64,000 nucleotides of DNA from positions 45,709,336-45,773,335 of the forward strand of contig CM076146.1 in the NCBI GenBank assembly GCA_038025085.1, in the 5' to 3' direction. Source of the DNA: Tetragonia tetragonoides. Taxonomy: Eukaryota; Streptophyta; Magnoliopsida; Caryophyllales; Aizoaceae. Numbering within the stretch: position 1 is the first letter of the stretch; each line of letters opens with the position of its first letter. Below the pieces are notes generated by a model. The model had not been told where the DNA came from. It searched no databases and saw only the letters and a list, made by a program, of their open reading frames with translations. Made by a program: the position numbers and the translations under genes. This document shows positions 11,367 through 22,245 of the stretch, piece by piece.

Positions 11367-12520
11367 TCCGCTGTCAAGTGTTAACTACTCCACTCGATTG
11401 GTCGGCCGTTTGTTTTCCCGCGCAAAGATGACCGTAGTTCACGGATCAAACATTTAATTGGGACCAACTGAATAAGAGAATTGTGTGTCATTTAACTAAT
11501 ACATATAAGTGCTTTTGGTTTGTCACATGGGCCACTCCAAACTAAAAGAGTATGTTTGTTGTAATAGGCCGTGCATTATCAATCTTTGGATACTTTACCT
11601 ACTGCAACATGAACTCATGCTTTTGAGTTATGGGGGCCAAACACATTGGATACCCATGAATTTGCCACAATTCAGACTTATTTTTCAAAGTCGATTGGAT
11701 TAGGCCTAACAGGTCATCCGCATATAAACAACTCTATTTGAAGTATAATTGTGTTGAATTGCAACTTAAATGTTGATCACAACTAAGTTTTCCAAACGAT
11801 TAGTCGTTATTTGGGTTTGAAAATTTGATATTAAGTGTCCATATACAAGAATTTTCAACATTTGCAAAATTTCAATCTTTTAAACATGTTCAAGTCCACT
11901 TGTCCACCCGTTCAACTGAAGACCAAAAAAAAAAAAAAAAAACACACACACATGACACATCCCAAGCTCGACATGTATATGGACTAGGCCCTCATTTGAT
12001 TGTAACCACCAAAAGCAAAAGGATTCAGCAATCATCAGCAAACCGAAAAAGGAAGCACAAACATGGCAGGTGTCAAAAGGCAGTTGAGTTGTTGAGAAGA
12101 AAAGAAAGCATAAAGGACGCAGCAAATGAGTGAGTGAGTGAGTGACTACACAAGCTGACAAGAACTTGAAAAGGCCGTCGGTATAGCACAATTAACATGC
12201 TCAACAACTTCAGAATGTCTTTTGATATTTGACAACATTTCAACACAAATTCATCACAAGGGTTTTTCACACATTACAGTCTACAAGTGAGGGGAGAAAA
12301 AAGAGAGAAAACTAAACCCAAGAGGATAAAACAGCACGACAGATAGGCCAAGCAAGAATATAATTGAATCAACTGATGCAAGCGAGCATAGACCCCGAGC
12401 TGCCTCCATCCTTTCCCTTGGTTTCTTCTGTTAAAGCTCGGAAAGGACTTAGATGGGTAACAAGATCAGGAAAACATGTAACATCCTCTCTAGGGGAAGA
12501 ATCACGTACAGTATTCATCT
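11367..12520. other. intergenic spacer between wax synthase and RhoGDI 3' ends
   Basis: Convergent spacer with no gene recognised. It holds an A-run at 11925-11942 and a GAGT/TGAG microsatellite at 12126-12144. The RhoGDI 3' UTR (minus strand) should occupy part of 12200-12520. Confidence 0.45.
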
Positions 12521-15127
12521 TTAGCTTGACTGCTGCCAATCCTTTCGTATGTCAAATGTATAATTGATCTCCAGATAGCATTTGTTATCATCGTCGAAAA
12601 ACTGCAAAAAACAATGTATATTTCAATTATAAGAGCCAGGTTCAATCTCATAAATCCATACGACAAGAATATGAATAGATATATGACTAGAGCAAACCAT
12701 CAGATGATCAGAATACTTAAGAGCAAACAAATTGTTAGATGTCCAAGACCTCAGGACGTGGGAGCCCCTAAGAAGTGGAAAACTATCAACAGTTTGGCGA
12801 AAAACTAATCCGCAGGGGGTGAGGGGTTCAATAATCCAGTTTGGTTGGCGAAAAGAGGGCTGGGCTGGTGGCACGAAATGACAAGGCCGGTTCGTGCATC
12901 CACCAAATAAAAACAAAGAAGAATTTGTTGCGTGACTGAGGTACCCCTACGCCTTATGATAGCTCCAGATATTTTGAGGTTTGCTTTTTAACAGTAATAA
13001 CTAAATTGGAAGTAGAAACAAGATAACAAACAATAATCATTCACAATTATGTTAGTTTTGTAAGCAGACAAAGGAAATGTGTCAGCGAAACCTAATTGTT
13101 GTCGTGGTCCATCACCCATTTGTTCAAATTCAGATGGTCCAAGTTGCAGATGTGACCTGTTGGGGAACCAAATGTGGTAGCATGTTCTAAAAGCAGAAGA
13201 ATTCATTGGTTTCCAGGAGTTTAATTGCTCATCTGCAAGTTTTGTAATTAGCTACTCTAGATCCACACCTTGATATTGACAAGAAAACGGCATACCATAC
13301 CCCCCCCCCCCCCCCACACCCAACGCGACTCCTACCCCGAAAAGATCATTGACACACTTACACTTCAAGGGATATCAGAAAGACGCAAAGGAATAGCCTT
13401 TTCAGGGATGGTCCTTAGATTGCCCGAATCCTGGCTAGGGTACGGTTCACATCATAGAAACTCTTCACAATTACCTAAAGCAGACTACATTACTCTGCCT
13501 ATCCTCTAATCCAGGTACCTTATGAGATTACTATGCTTATTTCAATACAAATTAAATAGTGGTAGTAAGAAAATAACCCTACCAGATTATTATTCAACCA
13601 ATCACCAGGAAAGGAAAGGAAAGCAAAGCAAAGCAAAGCAAAGGGTGGGGGGGAAAGAAGCCAACTATCCACTCACTTTTGTCCTAGCTGCATAAGATCC
13701 TCTAGCAAAGATGCCTGATGGGGTGGTTTCCTCAGGCATTTGATGTGTAAATGGCTCCGCTTGAGGGCTAAATGTTCCAAGCATTTCTTTTGTGCTATCA
13801 ACTGTGACGAACAATGCACAACAAACAATAAGATTGTGTTCTTCCCCTTTTATAATTCTGAATCCTAGATGATTCAGATTGACACACAATAACAATAATA
13901 TAGTATAATGTACTCATGATTATGAGCGACTTAATACATACCTTTGACTCCAGTTTTCCAAACTGTGTTCTTGTACTTGAGGCCTGAAACTATGTTATTC
14001 TTGACCTCAAACGTAAATTGCAGGCTGTAACGGCTACCTTCTTTCAAGGTAAACCAATTTCCCTTCACCTTTCCATTCTCTGGAATCTGAAGTAATATAT
14101 CATCTCTACCAGGGGATTTTATAGCAAGGTTCAAAATTTTCACCTCAGGGTCAAGAGTTTCTGCATTATCAAGTGATTGCAAAAATATCAGGCAGACTAT
14201 GGCAAAAGACCAACTCATTCCCAAGATCAAGCCAGCATCACTTGTTGGCAAGACCCCGGGTGGCCGACAATGGGAATAAATAACATTCATCTGGTCAAGG
14301 GCAGGATCATCAACTGTTGCAATTTTGGATATTGTCATTCTTCATTTTTCACATTGGTTTGAGAGAATCGAAGTATCAAACTCATGTATAAGTAACCTCA
14401 TCATCCAAATGAGACTTTTTGAAGGGAACTAAAGTTTCAAGGTAACATAGAATATGATCTGAAATGTAACACCAATTATCTATTAAGATCTCCAGATGCA
14501 CCCTCCAAACAGTAAAAAGGATAAACAAGGTATCAAAATTTAGGATTCAGTTGTCTCCCCAACAGTGGCATTCAAAACAGAAGTCCTTCAGAATGATCAA
14601 GTCAGACACTCAATCATCAAACTTGCAGAATGCAGATAATGTAAGAAAACATTCATAAAATTACCTCCAATTGCATTAAGGTCAACACTGCCAAGAAGCT
14701 GCTCCTTCCACTTCCTCAAGCTCTCATCATCCTAATGCCCACAAAAAAAAAAAAACATCTTAAACGAACAGAATTACATAAATAACAAACTTTGCCTAAT
14801 AAACATGCATAAAAATGTGATCTTTTTGTGCCATCAAAGGCTAAGAAAGAGAGAAAAAAAGACCTTGTCTTTCTCTAATTGATCCTTGAGTGAACATTGG
14901 GGACCCAAATCAATCTTAGAATCTTCTTCATCATCATCTTCTGTTATAAGAATAGAATCTTCACTGACTTGCCTGGACAATTTGTCCTTGGAGTGCTCAT
15001 AAACAGCCTCTTCCTTATCCTTTGAAGCAACATTTATAACTTCAGAAGAATTACCAGAAGTTTCCTGCTTGTTCTCATCAAAACCCATGTTTCTTGAGCT
15101 TGATTCCACCCCAATTGCCAAAGACAT
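12521..15127 (-). CDS. GDI1: Rho GDP-dissociation inhibitor (RhoGDI1/SCN1-type), 251 aa, five exons
   Basis: RhoGDI extracts prenylated ROP/RAC GTPases from membranes and keeps them GDP-bound in the cytosol. In plants this focuses ROP activity, for example during root-hair growth. Exons on the minus strand are 15127-14864, 14731-14665, 14160-13942, 13801-13677 and 12601-12521. They join in frame over 756 bases and every intron is GT-AG. The N-terminus is acidic and Ser-rich with SRQVSEDS and a run of Asp/Glu. It is followed by KDKDDESLRKWKEQLLGSVD, GETLDPEVKILNLAIKSPGR, FTLKEGSRYSLQFTF, NTVWKTGVKVDSTKEMLGTF, MPEETTPSGIFARGSYAART and the C-terminal CYLEINYTFDIRKDW. I chose the ATG at 15127 because MSLAIG matches the family start; an in-frame ATG at 15244 would add an implausible hydrophobic leader. 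A CGGAA-word MITE lies just upstream. Confidence 0.95.
13302..13316. repeat. poly-C run in RhoGDI intron 4
   Basis: A homopolymer of about 17 C occurs within the 1.1-kb fourth intron. The same intron carries AAAGC/AAAGG pentamer repeats at about 13611-13643. Confidence 0.7.
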
Positions 15128-15301
15128 CAAACTCCCATCAACTAGAAGAGACAAAAGATAATGTTTTTTTGACAAGATCTGATAAACCCAGAAGAAAAAT
15201 ATAAACACAAAAACCCCAACTTTGAAACACCCCCACCACCCCACACCCCTTCAAATGGGAGAAAGCTTACAAATTGGAGGGTATGTGTATCTCTCCTAAG
15301 A

Positions 15302-15501
15302 CAACCCTGTTCTCTTCAACGGAATAGTGCGGGACGGTGAGGAACGGAACGGAACGGAATGGAACGGCGCAGTGCGGATAATTCAAAAATAAGTAAGACA
15401 AAATGAAATACAGAATGCGACGCGGAACGGAACAGAACGGAACGGATTAAAATGGAACGCAACGGAATGCAGCATGGAATCAACGAAAAGAACATGCGCT
15501 T
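15302..15501. mobile_element. PIF/Harbinger-like MITE with CGGAA-word interior (degenerate ends)
   Basis: The left end reads AACCCTGTTCTCTTCAACGG. The right end, on the minus strand, reads GCGCATGTTCTTTTCGTTGA. The interior is repeated GGAACGGAACGG words plus the shared segment AAGACAAAATGAAATACAGA. This matches the two clear copies at 41083-41397 and 41406-41638. Its own target duplication is too degenerate to call. It lies about 175 bp upstream of the RhoGDI start codon, in the probable promoter or 5' UTR region. Confidence 0.65.
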
Positions 15502-15814
15502 TACAATAATAAGATAACAACAATTCAAATTCAAATAAACTAAATAAATGCAGCAAATTTTACTGTTTTTTTTTCAGAAGAGTGAAAAGGGAGTGACAGG
15601 AATTGGGGTGACTTGGGTCAAAGAGAAAATACACAAGGAAAATACAAAATTGGTACAAAACCCAGAAAGGATAACCCTTGGGAAAGGAAAAGACAACTAG
15701 AAAAGAAACACAAAGAGTACAAGAAAAGAGAAATTGAGTCACAATTCACAAAAAAGGTTGGAATTAGTTGGAACGAGTCATGTGGTGATCCGTTAATTAG
15801 GAATAAATGTTTAG

Positions 15815-15850
<36 letters not shown>

Positions 15851-16152
15851 AGATGGTGGATAACTAGGATAAGGGTATGATATGGTATGAGGGGAGATCG
15901 TGCAGGGAAGTCATAGGGCACTTGCTAACACGAACGAATGAATGAATGGAATTATAGGACAGCTTCAAACAGAATGGTAGTTCAACACGCATCAAGAAGA
16001 CAGCCCAGCATTTCAGTTGAGGATACTCATGAAAGGATGCACCTTCCCTTTTGACCCCTATCCAATGATCCAACATTCCCAACCCCTCCTTTTCTCCTGT
16101 CTCTATACTTTATGTTTTATTTCATTATTATGGTTGTTTATGTTTGTTATCA
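15502..16152. other. intergenic spacer with GA microsatellite
   Basis: I see no gene. A (GA)n microsatellite lies at about 15816-15852. Confidence 0.5.
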
Positions 16153-16354
16153 TCTATTGGGTAAGCTAACCAAGGAGGTGTGGTTGAGTGGTAGGGACTC
16201 ATCCATCCTTAATCAAGGTCGAGAGTTCGAATCTTGCATTGGACATGGAGCAACTTTAAATTCTTTGGCCAGCTGTCTCAAATAGTAACTGTAACCGACG
16301 GTAAATACCCTTGGTTGTGAACCAAAAAAAAAATAAAATTCTATTGGGTAAGCT
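16153..16354 (+). mobile_element. complete tRNA-derived SINE with perfect 15-bp target duplication
   Basis: The body (16168-16339, 172 bp) starts AACCAAGGAGGTGTGG. It has a pol III A-box-like GTGGTTGAGTGGTAG and a B-box GAGTTCGAATC about 40 bp on. It then shows GGCCAGCTGTCTC and TACCCTTGGTTGTGAACC and ends in an A-rich tail. The perfect duplicate TCTATTGGGTAAGCT stands at 16153-16167 and 16340-16354. This is the reference copy for the other SINEs in the window. Confidence 0.93.
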
Positions 16355-16945
16355 CAAGAATCAAATGTGAGCTCACACAACTTCATTATGTTTGTTTTTC
16401 TTTTAAGAAAGATTATATTTGGCAAAAAAAAAAAATTGATAGATATATTTGGCAAAATTAGTTATAATTGTAGCAGTAATTGTGAAATGTTAAAAGATGA
16501 AAAAAGAAAAATAAGTAGAAAATTGACGAGTGTATAACTGTCTCGCAGACTTACGTGTGGTTACGACACATGACACTCACACGCGTGTATGCCTAAGCGG
16601 CTAAGCCGCACATTGGTTAGAAGCTCCTCATGGGAGACTTCAGACTTGTTTATGTTTGTTATCATTTGGGTAAGCTCAAGAATCAAATGTGAGCTCACAC
16701 AACTTCATTATGTATGTTTGGCAAAAAAAAAAATGTGATAGATATATTTGGGAAACTTAGTTGTAGTTACAGCTGTAATTGTGAAATGTTAAAAGATGAA
16801 AAAAAACAGTTAGTAGAAAATTGACGAGTGTGTAATTATCTCGCACACTTACGCGCGGTTACGACACATGCCACTCACGCGCGTGTATGCCTAAGCGGCT
16901 AAGCCAGACATTGATTAAAAGCTTCTCATGGGAGACTTTCAGACT
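16345..16945. repeat. tandem duplication of ~300 bp
   Basis: Two successive copies, about 16345-16648 and 16665-16945, share GGGTAAGCTCAAGAATCAAA, TTGATAGATATATTTGG-like and GTAATTGTGAAATGTTAAAA. They also share the GC-rich block ending GCGTGTATGCCTAAGCGGCT. The copies differ by many substitutions, so the duplication is not recent. The SINE at 16168 inserted at the left edge of the first copy. Confidence 0.75.
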
Positions 16946-17885
16946 TGTTTGTATTTACCTAATCGAGCTCTAACCTTTTTTTTTTTTTTTGAGGGAGTCG
17001 AGCTCTAACCTTGCAAAAACAGAATGCTATAATTTTTATTGCAGCTTCTTCTATACATCCAATCATCAACTTCATAGTTTGCTTCCTTACAATAATAAAG
17101 TCTATTAAAAAAAACCATAATTTGCATTAGTTTAACTAGAAGATCGGAGGTTTGGAGACATATCCCCACAAATGAGATGTTTAATGCACAATATGAGCCT
17201 GTGATTCCCATGTATAATTATGAAACCCCCGCAACCTAATGAGAGCACAATCATGCACAAATTATTATCAGAAACTATGAAAACAGCCTCGTTTTTCAAT
17301 GTTTTGTAATCTCACAAGGTGTATCTCTAAAAGTCAGAATAAACATCATTGAAGGCAATTGTGTCACTAAAATACTGTTCTCCATCCATGAATTGAAGGG
17401 AGCCAAGTTGAACTTGTTACATGTACTCCATAATTCTTCACCGGACAATACCGCAGAGCACGATTCTTCCTTCTCTCACCACTAGGCTAGAAGAAGAAGA
17501 AGGGGGGGGGGGGTGGAGCTCTTCACATTACTAAACCTTCCAACAGTTCCAACAATAGTACTGGTATATAGACTACAGATTCCGAGTGGCGAGTACAGAC
17601 AACGAAAAGCAATGCTGGATTGCTGGATCTTCCCTATGCAAATATTGCACAAAAAGTCTTCGGAGTTATATTTCTCTTTTCATTTCATCATTGATACAGC
17701 CTATTCAAATCTTTCGCCATTACGGCATTACCCCTGTTTGATTGTTCGAAACAAAAAATAAAAGAAAAGGAAAACAGCCATGGTCCTGTCACTACATGTA
17801 TTTGCATTACAAGCTCCCCAAATTGCTCCTCTACTCACCTAAAGGCCTCAAAAGGAATTGTCTATTCACCGTTGACATAAAACAG
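16946..17885. other. spacer and 3' flank of the plastid membrane protein gene
   Basis: I see no separate gene. It includes a T-run at 16977-16990 and a G-run at 17503-17512. The 3' UTR of the minus-strand gene ending at 17886 lies at the right edge. Confidence 0.45.
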
Positions 17886-20800
17886 TCAATCAGTACCCCA
17901 TTTCTTCACCACCCTGTCTTTAGCACTACTATATACTGGCTCCATTGGCGCACTGTCGAACTTTGCATCACTGGCTGGATATAACTTTCCGGTTAGCAGT
18001 GTCATTATGTAAGTAAAACTGTTTCTTGTACCTCGTAAGGCAAAAAGCAGGGGATTGAGAATGATGGCCATCAACAATTCTCCTTTAGCAGCAAGAAGGT
18101 ACTGCATCATGCAGCCAAACAAAAGGAGCACTCATATGAGAATTAGAAAGGAGAGATATTAAACCATGCACAACATTTAATGGATTGCTTACCAAGACAA
18201 TCATACCCAAAACAGCAAGGCTTGTCTGTTGTGCTTCTTGCCAAAAGTTATCGCCATTGGACCAGCCAAATCTTCCACCCCATCCAAACCAACCTCCTCC
18301 ACCAGCATCACCTCCTCCACCAGCTTCTTCTCTCTTCTTAATTTCTTTGTCCCATTTCTCAAATTTTTCCTTGTTTCCACCAAGTGCATTGTCTAGAGCT
18401 TTCCTAGCTTGCTCCTGCCATCAATGAAACAAGGAAAGACAAAGCTGAGTGATGCGGATGACAAGAAAGGGAAATAAAAGATTTAAAATGAATGGCATGT
18501 ACTTATTAGTTTTAGGAAAAAACTGTATTTTTGATAGTTTGTTATTTTCGGATTTATTTGAAGGGGTATTTTATTAGGGTAGTAGATCTTAGAATATAGC
18601 ATTATTAGTGTTAGGAAAGTAGTCTTTAGTTATATTAGGGTATTAGGTTGTTTCTTATTCTCCAAGGCATCTATTAGGCTATATATACCCTAGATGCTAT
18701 GTTATTTTTTAGTTTTTGGTTTATGAATTTAATGAGAATTAGTTGAGTTTGTGGGAGGATTCCCCGTTCGCCATCACTGAGTCAAATGCTCCATTATTGA
18801 AGGGTTTCCAAAAGCATGCCCATATAGCACAACCACACACATCCAAATGTAGGATAGCAACTCGCTGATCATACAGATGTACAATGATGATGCTGTGTAC
18901 TACAAATAAGGTAACCATCAATACTAGATAAGCCAGCATGCCAGGAGGAAGAAGAAGAGGAAACAGTAAAGGCAAAATTTAGTGAACATTAAAGCGTCAA
19001 GCAGCCTTCGGCAAACAAAGCAAAATGAACATGTTAGAGAAGCACCATTCATCCAGCATATGCACTCCCATAGCTACATAACCTCGGTGTACATTTTTGG
19101 TCTAATTACGCACTCAATGAGTGTACAATTTTAGATTACAATATAACAGGCCAGTCAAATATCTAACTACTATCATCCGCCTTTTATTTGCCAAGACATG
19201 GCATACAATCTATGCCTCTACAGTCAAGGATCTAACAACCTTTTGACAATTGCAGGGTGAATACATCTTATCTCTCTAAATACCCAGGGAGGGAGCCTCA
19301 TGGGAGGTATTGCGATTATGGTATGCACAGTCACTGTTGCCTACCAGCCTACCAGTAGTAACAAATTGAATCATCATCTGCAGTGCTCCTGCTGCCAATA
19401 TACAAGGGAAACGCAACCCTGTTCCACATTAGTGGCAGTTCACGAATGCTTATATTGCACAGCTGCAGATGGTCTCTTAATACATAAACTTTGGAGCTCT
19501 GCTAATTGCAGGAAGCAGTGGGCAATTTCAATTTTCAACCATAAATTAATCAGCAAGACTTCAGCCATCAAGTCTAGATTTTTTATGTATACTGAGCATA
19601 TTCACTGAATCAAGTTATGACTTATCAGTTATCACATGGTCATCCCCTTTATGTGCCATACTTTAACATACGTTAGTTTTTTGCCTTTTTTGGTCTACTA
19701 ATTTTCAACAAAAGTTATGAGCCCAATGACATATTAAGATCAAAAAACCACCCTTCTTTCAAGGTGGTGGAGGCCTGGAGGGAGGTGCGTGGAGGAAAGT
19801 TGAGTCGGCTTGTTTTATTATTACCAATGCAAAAGAAGAATCAGAGCACTCACCCCAATGAGTTTCTGAACTACTGATAAGAGGAGTCCCCAATTTCCTA
19901 CCAATCACATATGCTAGCTACAAGTCAAGCTAATTTCATCTCAACAAGTTAGACGAGTTATGGAAAGTAGTACTATTTCAGCAAATTCGCTACCGAAATC
20001 AAGATTTTGACTGAAAAAATGCCATGAAGCACCTTCCTTGACATTAATGCATTTACTAATCAACTAATGCCTCATCACCCCTCTTAGAAATCGAAGCTCA
20101 AATTATTGTTTTTAACATATATTGTTTTTGCCTCTTTTGGTCTACTAAGTTTCAACCAGAGTTATGAACCCCACGACATCTTCAGATTAAAAAACCACCC
20201 TTCTTTCAAGGGGGTGGAGGGAGGAGCGGGGACTCGGGCAGGAAACTTGGGGCACTTGTTTTAATATTAACCAATGCGACATAAGAATCAGAGCACTCAC
20301 CTTAATGAGGTTTCTGAACTACTGATAGGAGTAGTTCCAAATTTCCTACCAATCACAAATGCTAGCTACAAGTCAAGCTAAATTTTCATCTTAAAAAGTT
20401 AGGCGAGTTATGGAAAATAGTACTATTAAGCAAATTTGGAACCAAAAAAGGCAATAAGCGCCTTTCTTGGCATCACTACATTTACTAATCAACTAATCCC
20501 TATCACTTCATAGAAATCCAAGCTCAAATTACACTATAAAAGGGACTAATATAATGCATTGACGAAGTAACTGACTGGTTATCCACTCATCTTACTAGGT
20601 TCAACGACTTGAACTACAAAAGTTCAAAGCGAAGCAAGAATTTCAACAAGTTCTTCTCACCAGTCTAAGAAAGCTCTTGAGACCAAAATCACAAACCCCA
20701 AAATGAGTTCAACCAATCAAACTCGTTTGGATAAACAAATAACAGAATTTCACTAGTATTATTTATACATTTCAGAAAAACTTCAGCCAATTGCAAACAT

Positions 20801-21181
20801 GTCCATATTATAAGCTAACGGATAGCAAAATCTTTTGTCATTATCCATCACTGTTAAAGAACATTGAACCATTTAGCTAAATTAACAAACTTTGAACTCA
20901 AAAAGCAACAAAATTAACTTCAACAAATCCAAAAGAACCCAACTTAGCTCGGAGAACAAACCCCATATCAGAATTTACTAATTATTTTCAAAATAAGCTA
21001 CAGAGAGAGAAATTAGAAGTACCTGTTTACGATTATCAGAGAAAAGACAAGAGAATCTGCCATTGCAACGTAATTGGTGTCGCAAAACAGCAAAACTTTG
21101 AGGGTAAGATGAGTTGTTGGGAGAAGAAATGTGCAAAGCTGGTGCTTTGTTTGGAATGCTTAGGTTTAGAATTTGGGCCAT
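17886..21181 (-). CDS. predicted chloroplast envelope/thylakoid membrane protein, Gly-rich, 198 aa, three exons
   Basis: Minus-strand exons are 21181-21023, 18414-18193 and 18101-17886, joined in frame with GT-AG introns of 2.6 kb and 91 bp. Exon 1 is a transit-peptide-like leader of 53 residues (MAQILNLSIPNKAPALHISS..., Ser-rich, few acids). Exon 2 has a charged helix (ARKALDNALGGNKEKFEKWD), a Gly-rich block (GGGGDAGGGGWFGWGGRFGW) and WQEAQQTSLAVLGMIV. Exon 3 has a membrane span (LLMAIILNPLLFALRGTRN) and a soluble tail ending VVKKWGTD. The layout matches a small plant family of plastid inner-membrane proteins of unknown function (Arabidopsis At1g42960-like, from memory). The role is unknown; the gene is called on exon coherence and family-like features. 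Confidence 0.85.
19668..20536. repeat. tandem duplication (~430 bp x2) inside the 2.6-kb intron
   Basis: Copies at about 19668-20110 and 20114-20536 share TTTTGGTCTACTAA, AAAACCACCCTTCTTTCAAG, GAATCAGAGCACTCACC, GCTAGCTACAAGTCAAGCTA and GCATTTACTAATCAACTAAT-like words in the same order. Both lie wholly within intron 1 of the plastid membrane protein gene and have no coding content. Confidence 0.85.
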
Positions 21182-21451
21182 AGCTTTCCTTTCATTTCTC
21201 TTACTTCAGTCATCATCGCTTTGTATTGTGTGTGCCCTTTCCAAGTATTCCAATCGGTCAAATGGGTGGGTCATGTTGTGGGTTGTGGGTTGTGGGTTGT
21301 GGGCTGCATAAGGCCAATGTTGACCCTTTGTGGTATGGGCTTTTGCCCCTTGCCCTTTTTCCTATATTTGGCAAGGGACACAGCCCATTGGCCTAGTCCC
21401 GATGGCCCGACGAGGGAGGAAAGCCCACAAATTTCACCACTAGCTTCAAAG
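21182..21451. promoter_or_regulatory. upstream region of the plastid membrane protein gene
   Basis: This stretch contains three tandem GTTGTGGG words at about 21278-21304 and no clear TATA box on the minus strand. The hAT element at 21460 bounds it. Confidence 0.35.
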
Positions 21452-22245
21452 GTGGAGATTAGGGATGACAATGGATAGAATATGGCTCGGGTGGAGTCAT
21501 ATCCATATTCATATCCATTTATTTAAAGTTCAAATCATCCATCCATATTCGTTGGATGAAGTGGATAACTGGATGTCCGTTGGATATTGAATGAGTCTCT
21601 CTGAATTTTCAATAACACGCACGCGCATTAAATTTTTTGTCTTTCTTATGATGAAACATGGGCGTAAGTCTTTAAATTAAAAAATTAAGTAAGGAAAAAG
21701 AAATGTAGAGAGAGAAACTCCTGAGCTTATTTCCCAAGCAACCATTAACCGTCACCATTGTTAATGCTTGTTCTTCCTCCTCCTTCTTCGGTTATTCTGT
21801 TTTACTCTCTCTCCATATTCTAGTCAGTTCGTTTATTCCTGGGTTTTAGTTCAAGCTCTTTTTTGCTGGAAATGGCGGAAATGGGTTCCTCATCCTTTGC
21901 TGATGCTCTGCGACGCAACCGTCATTCTGACGCAGGTATGAAGTTACAGTTTGAACGCCTAAACTTTTGTCATCTATAGTGTCTCTACTACCTAAAATAG
22001 AGGACATTTTAATTTTTGAGTCAAAAAGTTGAGCAAAACAAAGAACTATATAGTCTATTTGTAAAAATAATGTAGAATTTAAGGAAATAAATGGATATGG
22101 ATATCCGTAGGGTGGATAAATGGATGAGTAAAGGTCATCCATATCCATATCCATATCCATTTACATCAATCCATATCCATTTATAACGGGTCGGATGGAT
22201 GGATATCCATCGGGTGCGGGTGGGGTTGTCATCCCTAGTAGAGAT
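21452..22245 (+). mobile_element. non-autonomous hAT element, 778 bp, with ATCCAT-word ends and a possible captured exon
   Basis: The element spans 21460-22237 and starts TAGGGATGACAATGG. Its right end read inwards on the minus strand is TAGGGATGACAACCCCACCC. Flanking 8-bp duplicates are GTGGAGAT (21452-21459) and GTAGAGAT (22238-22245), with one mismatch. Both subterminal zones are repeats of CCATATCCAT. The centre is non-repetitive and holds a short open frame from the ATG at 21872 (MAEMGSSSFADALRRNRHSD) followed by CAG|GTATG, which looks like an exon-intron border. It may be a remnant of the transposase first exon or a captured host fragment. Confidence 0.85.

Noticed and set aside
13931..14338. 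A 135-aa protein starting MTISKIATVDD on the minus strand
   Set aside because: Only the part from ETLDPEVK on is coding, and it is exon 3 of RhoGDI. The upstream part is intron 2 read through.
16168..16260. A tRNA gene
   Set aside because: A- and B-box-like sequences are present, but there is no cloverleaf with an anticodon arm. The 3' body, A-tail and target duplication identify a SINE.
18480..18770. Solo LTR suggested by a TATATATA box and a following leader-like sequence in the plastid gene intron
   Set aside because: No TG/CA ends or target duplication could be found.
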